Of a DNA stretch of 47,672 nucleotides, positions 47,493 through 47,672 are shown in pieces. Both the position numbers and the translations under genes were made by a program. The notes below the pieces were generated by a model. The model was not told the origin of the DNA, did no database searches, and worked only from the letters and a program-made list of their open reading frames with translations. Positions within the stretch are counted from its first letter, which is position 1, and each line of letters starts with the position of its first letter. Source of the DNA: Verrucomicrobiota bacterium (GTDB lineage: Bacteria; Verrucomicrobiota; Verrucomicrobiia; Opitutales; Oceanipulchritudinaceae); contig JAJOKB010000036.1 in the NCBI GenBank assembly GCA_021208135.1, positions 1 to 47,672 on the forward strand, written 5' to 3'.

Positions 47493-47672
47493 ATGGCCTT
47501 TCCTAAATCTCTGAGTCCATCGGCTGCGAAATTACCCGACTTGCCCATCAATCCTGACCAATTGGAGGAGGGCACCTCCCTGTGGCAAGACGCGTGGCAC
47601 CGACTGCGCAAAAACAAACTCGCCTTGGTCAGTTTTTGGATTCTGGTTTTCATGTTTCTATTCTGCTTTGCT
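47493..47672 (+). CDS. oppC: Oligopeptide ABC transporter permease OppC, N-terminal part (cut by window end)
   Basis: Open from the ATG at 47493 to the last base, 60 residues. 'LWQDAWHRLRKNKLALVSFW' followed by a hydrophobic helix is the start of OppC-type permeases. It begins 5 bases after oppB. The rest of the transporter, including the ATPases OppD and OppF, should lie outside the window. Confidence 0.85.
   Translation, partial: MAFPKSLSPSAAKLPDLPINPDQLEEGTSLWQDAWHRLRKNKLALVSFWILVFMFLFCFA

Noticed and set aside
47459..47653. 64-codon minus-strand frame at the right edge
   Set aside because: Antisense to oppB end and the oppC start, which have clear family sequence.

Overview
This 47.7 kb window most likely comes from a Verrucomicrobiota bacterium, probably the Opitutia side. 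The evidence is a GH88 enzyme with a 'SGNGIANILEFALG'-type C-terminal tail, a secretin/pseudopilin operon, a TIGR02597-like protein followed by a PEP-CTERM protein, and weak or absent Shine-Dalgarno sites at most starts. I see no tRNA, rRNA, CRISPR array, insertion sequence, phage gene or origin. Forty protein genes fill the window, and no gene-free gap exceeds 300 bases. Fifteen of the 40 genes are broken by single-base indels, about 30 in total and often in homopolymers. Every one can be rejoined into a full-length protein whose corrected length is a multiple of three. I treat these breaks as sequencing or assembly errors and annotate whole genes.

Layout. (1) 1-3634: end of a DUF2264 protein facing a secreted GH88 unsaturated glucuronyl hydrolase, i.e. 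polysaccharide breakdown. (2) 3768-5000: rsmB. (3) 5148-18364: one tight plus-strand operon for an exported polysaccharide. It holds a KaiC/RecA-like ATPase, an ExeA-like AAA ATPase, a 1546-residue TPR plus outer-membrane barrel exporter, a NodB-type deacetylase, a processive GT2 synthase, a small membrane protein, a second NodB-like protein that has lost its catalytic motifs, and a GH18 lipoprotein. (4) 20770-18367, converging on that operon: a minus-strand operon for HD-GYP, GGDEF and PilZ proteins, a complete set for breaking, making and sensing c-di-GMP. (5) 21000-31550: a beta-strand-rich lipoprotein with an HMA-domain protein, M20 amidohydrolase, FMN reductase with yhbY (minus), then a TPR hybrid histidine kinase, cyclophilin, methyltransferase, YmdB-type phosphoesterase, slyD and a CNT nucleoside transporter. 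(6) 42940-31513: minus-strand type II secretion operon gspHIJKLMDEF ending in an iron-sulfur photolyase-related gene. (7) 43188-44774: TIGR02597-like and PEP-CTERM genes with a strong terminator. (8) 44911-47672: oppA, oppB and the start of oppC.

How it fits together. The central 15.6 kb (5148-20770) reads as a c-di-GMP-controlled synthase-dependent exopolysaccharide system. GT2 would build a GlcNAc-type polymer at the inner membrane, the NodB protein would deacetylate it, the TPR-barrel protein would carry it out, and the GH18 lipoprotein would trim it. The mix of a Pga-like synthase, Pel-like deacetylase architecture, a chitinase-family hydrolase, a pseudo-deacetylase and two ATPases not known from Pga, Pel or Bcs operons is the most novel thing here.
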